From assembly GCA_964608745.1 (NCBI GenBank), contig CAZSPC010000017.1, forward strand, positions 1-14,632: 14,632 nt of DNA, read 5' to 3'. This DNA comes from UBA12079 sp964608745. Its GTDB lineage: Bacteria; Patescibacteriota; Minisyncoccia; Phycocordibacterales; UBA12079. The notes under the pieces were generated by a model. It worked only from the letters and a program-made list of their open reading frames with translations. It did not search any database and was not told the origin of the DNA. Position numbers and translations under genes: made by a program. Below, in pieces: positions 13,061-14,632 of the stretch; the stretch's first letter is position 1, and every line of letters begins with the position of its first letter.

Positions 13061-14040
13061 TAATTTACAATTTTCTCTGCCAGTTTATATGTATCACCAT
13101 GCCCCAACAACCCCAAATAAGACTGTTTTGTATCTTTCTTTCCTTTTGTTTCTTTGATTCTTTTCATCATTCTCTTTTTTGTTACAGTTCTTAACACTCT
13201 ATGTGTAGAAAAATGAACCCACCCGAGATAATCAACTCCTGATGAAAAAGTTTGAATTGAAACTTTGCGTGGATGTAATTCAAGTTTTAATTTGTTTTGT
13301 AAAAATTCTTTCATTTTTGGAAGAATTTTTTTTAAATATTCTTTGTTTTGCGAAAGTATCACAAAGTCATCTGCATATCTAATATAATATTTGACTTTAA
13401 GTTTATGTTTAACAAATTGGTCAAATCGGTTCATATAAATATTAACTAGTAATTGAGAAGTTAAGTTTCCAAGTGGTAAACCTTTGTTTGTTTTTCCAGA
13501 ATTAAAAGATTGAATAATTTCGGATAATAGTAAAACAACATCTTTATCTTCAATATTTTCTTTTAAAATTTCAATCAAAATTCTATGGTCAATTGAAGCA
13601 AAAAACTTCTTAACATCACATTTTAAAACCCAAATTGTTTTTGTATGATTTTTTGATTCTTTTCTTCCAAAATATCTAAGTTTGTTTATTGCTTTATGAG
13701 TTCCTTTTCTTTTTCTACAAGAGTATGAATCTGCTATGAATTTTTTATCAAAAAAGAAGTAAAGTTTTCTGTAAATAGCGTGGTGCAATAATCTATCTCT
13801 TACTGTTGCTTTATGAATATTTCTTGGTTTTGGATCAGAGATATTAAAAGCTTCATATTTTCCATGTTTATATTTTTTATCTTTTAAATCTCTATGTAAA
13901 CATAAAATATTATCCATCAAATTTCTCTCAAATTCTAAAACATCTTTTCTTTTAGATTTTCCTCTTTTAAATTCTTTCCAAGCTTTCAACAAATTTTCAA
14001 CAGATATGATATCATCGTATGTATGACTAAATTTAATCAT
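13060..14040 (-). CDS. Diversity-generating retroelement reverse transcriptase
   Basis: This 326-aa protein has the usual DGR reverse transcriptase length and start (YDDIISVENLLKAWKEFKRGK). Landmarks are KPRNIHKATVRDRLLHHAI (71-89), CDVKKFFASID with catalytic Asp142, KGLPLGNLTSQLLVNIYMN (186-204), the catalytic YADD (222-225), and the thumb-like DYLGW (270-274). With Avd it copies the template-repeat RNA while misreading adenines, and the mutated cDNA replaces a variable repeat in a target gene. Avd lies 7 bp away on the opposite strand and the template repeat 400 bp upstream on the same strand. GLPLGNLTSQ and the neighbours separate it from group II intron and retron enzymes. No maturase or HNH domain is present. 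Confidence 0.92.
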   Translation of the reverse strand: MIKFSHTYDDIISVENLLKAWKEFKRGKSKRKDVLEFERNLMDNILCLHRDLKDKKYKHGKYEAFNISDPKPRNIHKATVRDRLLHHAIYRKLYFFFDKKFIADSYSCRKRKGTHKAINKLRYFGRKESKNHTKTIWVLKCDVKKFFASIDHRILIEILKENIEDKDVVLLLSEIIQSFNSGKTNKGLPLGNLTSQLLVNIYMNRFDQFVKHKLKVKYYIRYADDFVILSQNKEYLKKILPKMKEFLQNKLKLELHPRKVSIQTFSSGVDYLGWVHFSTHRVLRTVTKKRMMKRIKETKGKKDTKQSYLGLLGHGDTYKLAEKIVN

Positions 14041-14047
14041 ACAAATA

Positions 14048-14437
14048 ATGTTACCCCCCCCCTCAGGGATTTTGCCAGTCCTTGAACGAGTAAAAAATAC
14101 TTATCGTGAGTGGATAATCATTCATCGCAATATGCCACGGACAGAACGCTTCGGAGTGGGCACTAAAATTGATACACAATTTCTAGAATTGTTAGAAATA
14201 TTAAGGAGAGCGACTTACACAAAAACAGAGCAGAAAATTACATTACTTCAACATGCTCTTATCCGTATAGACTCAGTGCGTTTTTTCTTGCAATTATCTT
14301 GGGAAATGCAACTTGTATCAAACAAAAAGTATATATCTATTAGCGAAAAAATTGATGAAATAGGCCGAATGGTTGGGGGCTGGAAAAAAGGCTTAAAAAC
14401 AAAAACTTCCCTGCTTAATAACAGGGAAGAAAGATAA
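14048..14437 (+). CDS. avd: DGR accessory variability determinant (Avd-like four-helix protein)
   Basis: This 129-aa helical protein has the Avd/four-helix-bundle signature: LPVLERVKNTYREWIIIHRNMPRTERFGVGTKI (9-41), a long ELLEILRRATY helix, and the diagnostic C-terminal EIGRMVGGWKKGLK (104-117). Avd forms a basic pentamer that binds the reverse transcriptase and template RNA and is needed for mutagenic cDNA synthesis. Unlike most DGRs it is encoded opposite to the reverse transcriptase and convergent with the template repeat. A run of nine C (14054-14062) lies at codons 3-5, so slippage would shift the frame. A later start is possible, but no in-frame ATG exists before residue 29. No Shine-Dalgarno is seen. 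Confidence 0.85.
   Translation: MLPPPSGILPVLERVKNTYREWIIIHRNMPRTERFGVGTKIDTQFLELLEILRRATYTKTEQKITLLQHALIRIDSVRFFLQLSWEMQLVSNKKYISISEKIDEIGRMVGGWKKGLKTKTSLLNNREER
14401..14429 (-). terminator. Terminator-like hairpin at the 3' end of the template repeat, inside avd
   Basis: On the minus strand CTTCCCTG, 8-nt loop, CAGGGAAG is followed by TTTTTGTTTTT. It would end a template-repeat transcript before it crosses avd antisense. On the plus strand no T-run follows, so it should not stop avd. DGR targets often carry a GC-rich hairpin just beyond the variable repeat, so a retrohoming role is the alternative. Confidence 0.65.
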
Positions 14438-14439
14438 GA

Positions 14440-14577
14440 GTTGCGAGAAACAACCAGATTACCAGCATTCCAAGGATTCGGATTCTCAACCGAATAGGCA
14501 TTAACGTTCCAGCCATTGTCGACAGAATTCCGATTCGCATTCACGGCCCAGGACAATTTATACAAAACACCCTCCAT
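14440..14577 (-). ncRNA. DGR template repeat (TR)
   Basis: Read on the minus strand from about 14577, the frame is VLYKLSWAVNANRNSVDNG followed by WNVNAYSVENPNPWNAGN and LVVSRNSYLSS. It is dense in AAT/AAC codons, the signature of adenine-directed mutagenesis templates, and ends in a typical SRNSYLSS tail. Stops lie just upstream in this frame, so it is not part of a target gene. It shares the strand of the reverse transcriptase. The limits are approximate because the matching variable repeat is not in the window. Confidence 0.8.
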
Positions 14578-14632
14578 TCCACCACAATTTGAATATTTTC
14601 ACACTCTCATTGTTGTATTTTATTTTGAGCAT

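Noticed and set aside
14248..14577. 109-aa minus-strand frame covering the template repeat as a variable target protein
   Set aside because: Only the first ~50 residues look like a variable repeat; the rest is antisense of avd. Stops lie directly upstream, so there is no target domain.

Overview
The window looks like chromosome of a Candidate Phyla Radiation (Patescibacteria, probably Parcubacteria-like) bacterium. The DNA is AT-rich, the tRNA genes do not encode CCA, many proteins are short, leaders are very short or absent, palindromic intergenic repeats are dense, and the recombinase, PaaX/Cas2-like and diversity-generating retroelement (DGR) genes are of types common in that group. TGA is used as a stop (controller gene, 2395-2397), so the code is the standard one. 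The lineage is inferred from gene style, not from a phylogenetic marker.

Positions 1-9380 hold a ~9.3 kb mobile genomic island inserted between the 3' end of tRNA-Ser(UGA) and what looks like the tRNA's own terminator (9385-9422). It is built from two modules separated by copies of a 5-bp core, CCGCA (51-55, 1770-1774 inverted, 9376-9380). The first is a large serine recombinase gene bounded by perfect 131-bp inverted arms ('Y', 51-181 and 1644-1774). The second is a defence cargo bounded by perfect 262-bp inverted arms ('Z', 1770-2031 and 9119-9380). The recombinase reading frame runs through arm Y, across the core and antisense through the tRNA. In the inverted internal Y-Z junction the same frame ends at its own stop in Z.

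The cargo is a restriction-modification (RM) system followed by a Shedu gene. The RM part has a controller-type HTH protein with a candidate operator and near-leaderless promoter, an HNH endonuclease overlapping it by ATGA, and a convergent 842-aa methyltransferase that fuses a cytosine-C5 domain to an adenine-N6 domain. A 52-aa YjzC-like gene in a 358-bp segment between 23-bp inverted repeats follows. Then come a membrane-anchored winged-helix protein, SduA, and a long disordered protein ending in a paralogous winged helix, closed by three hairpins.

Positions 9423-10001 are non-coding and highly structured, with fragments resembling tRNA T-arms. Next come a 47-aa gene, a two-helix membrane protein and a PaaX/Cas2-like regulator gene flanked by two long palindromes with a common core. 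Then follow tRNA-Arg(GCG) with a decayed 3' copy, rpsT (minus strand), and ruvA with a long leader that can fold as a three-way junction.

The right end (13060-14580) is a DGR: reverse transcriptase (minus), Avd (plus, divergent) and a template repeat (minus) with its own terminator-like hairpin inside the end of avd. The variable target gene is not in the window.
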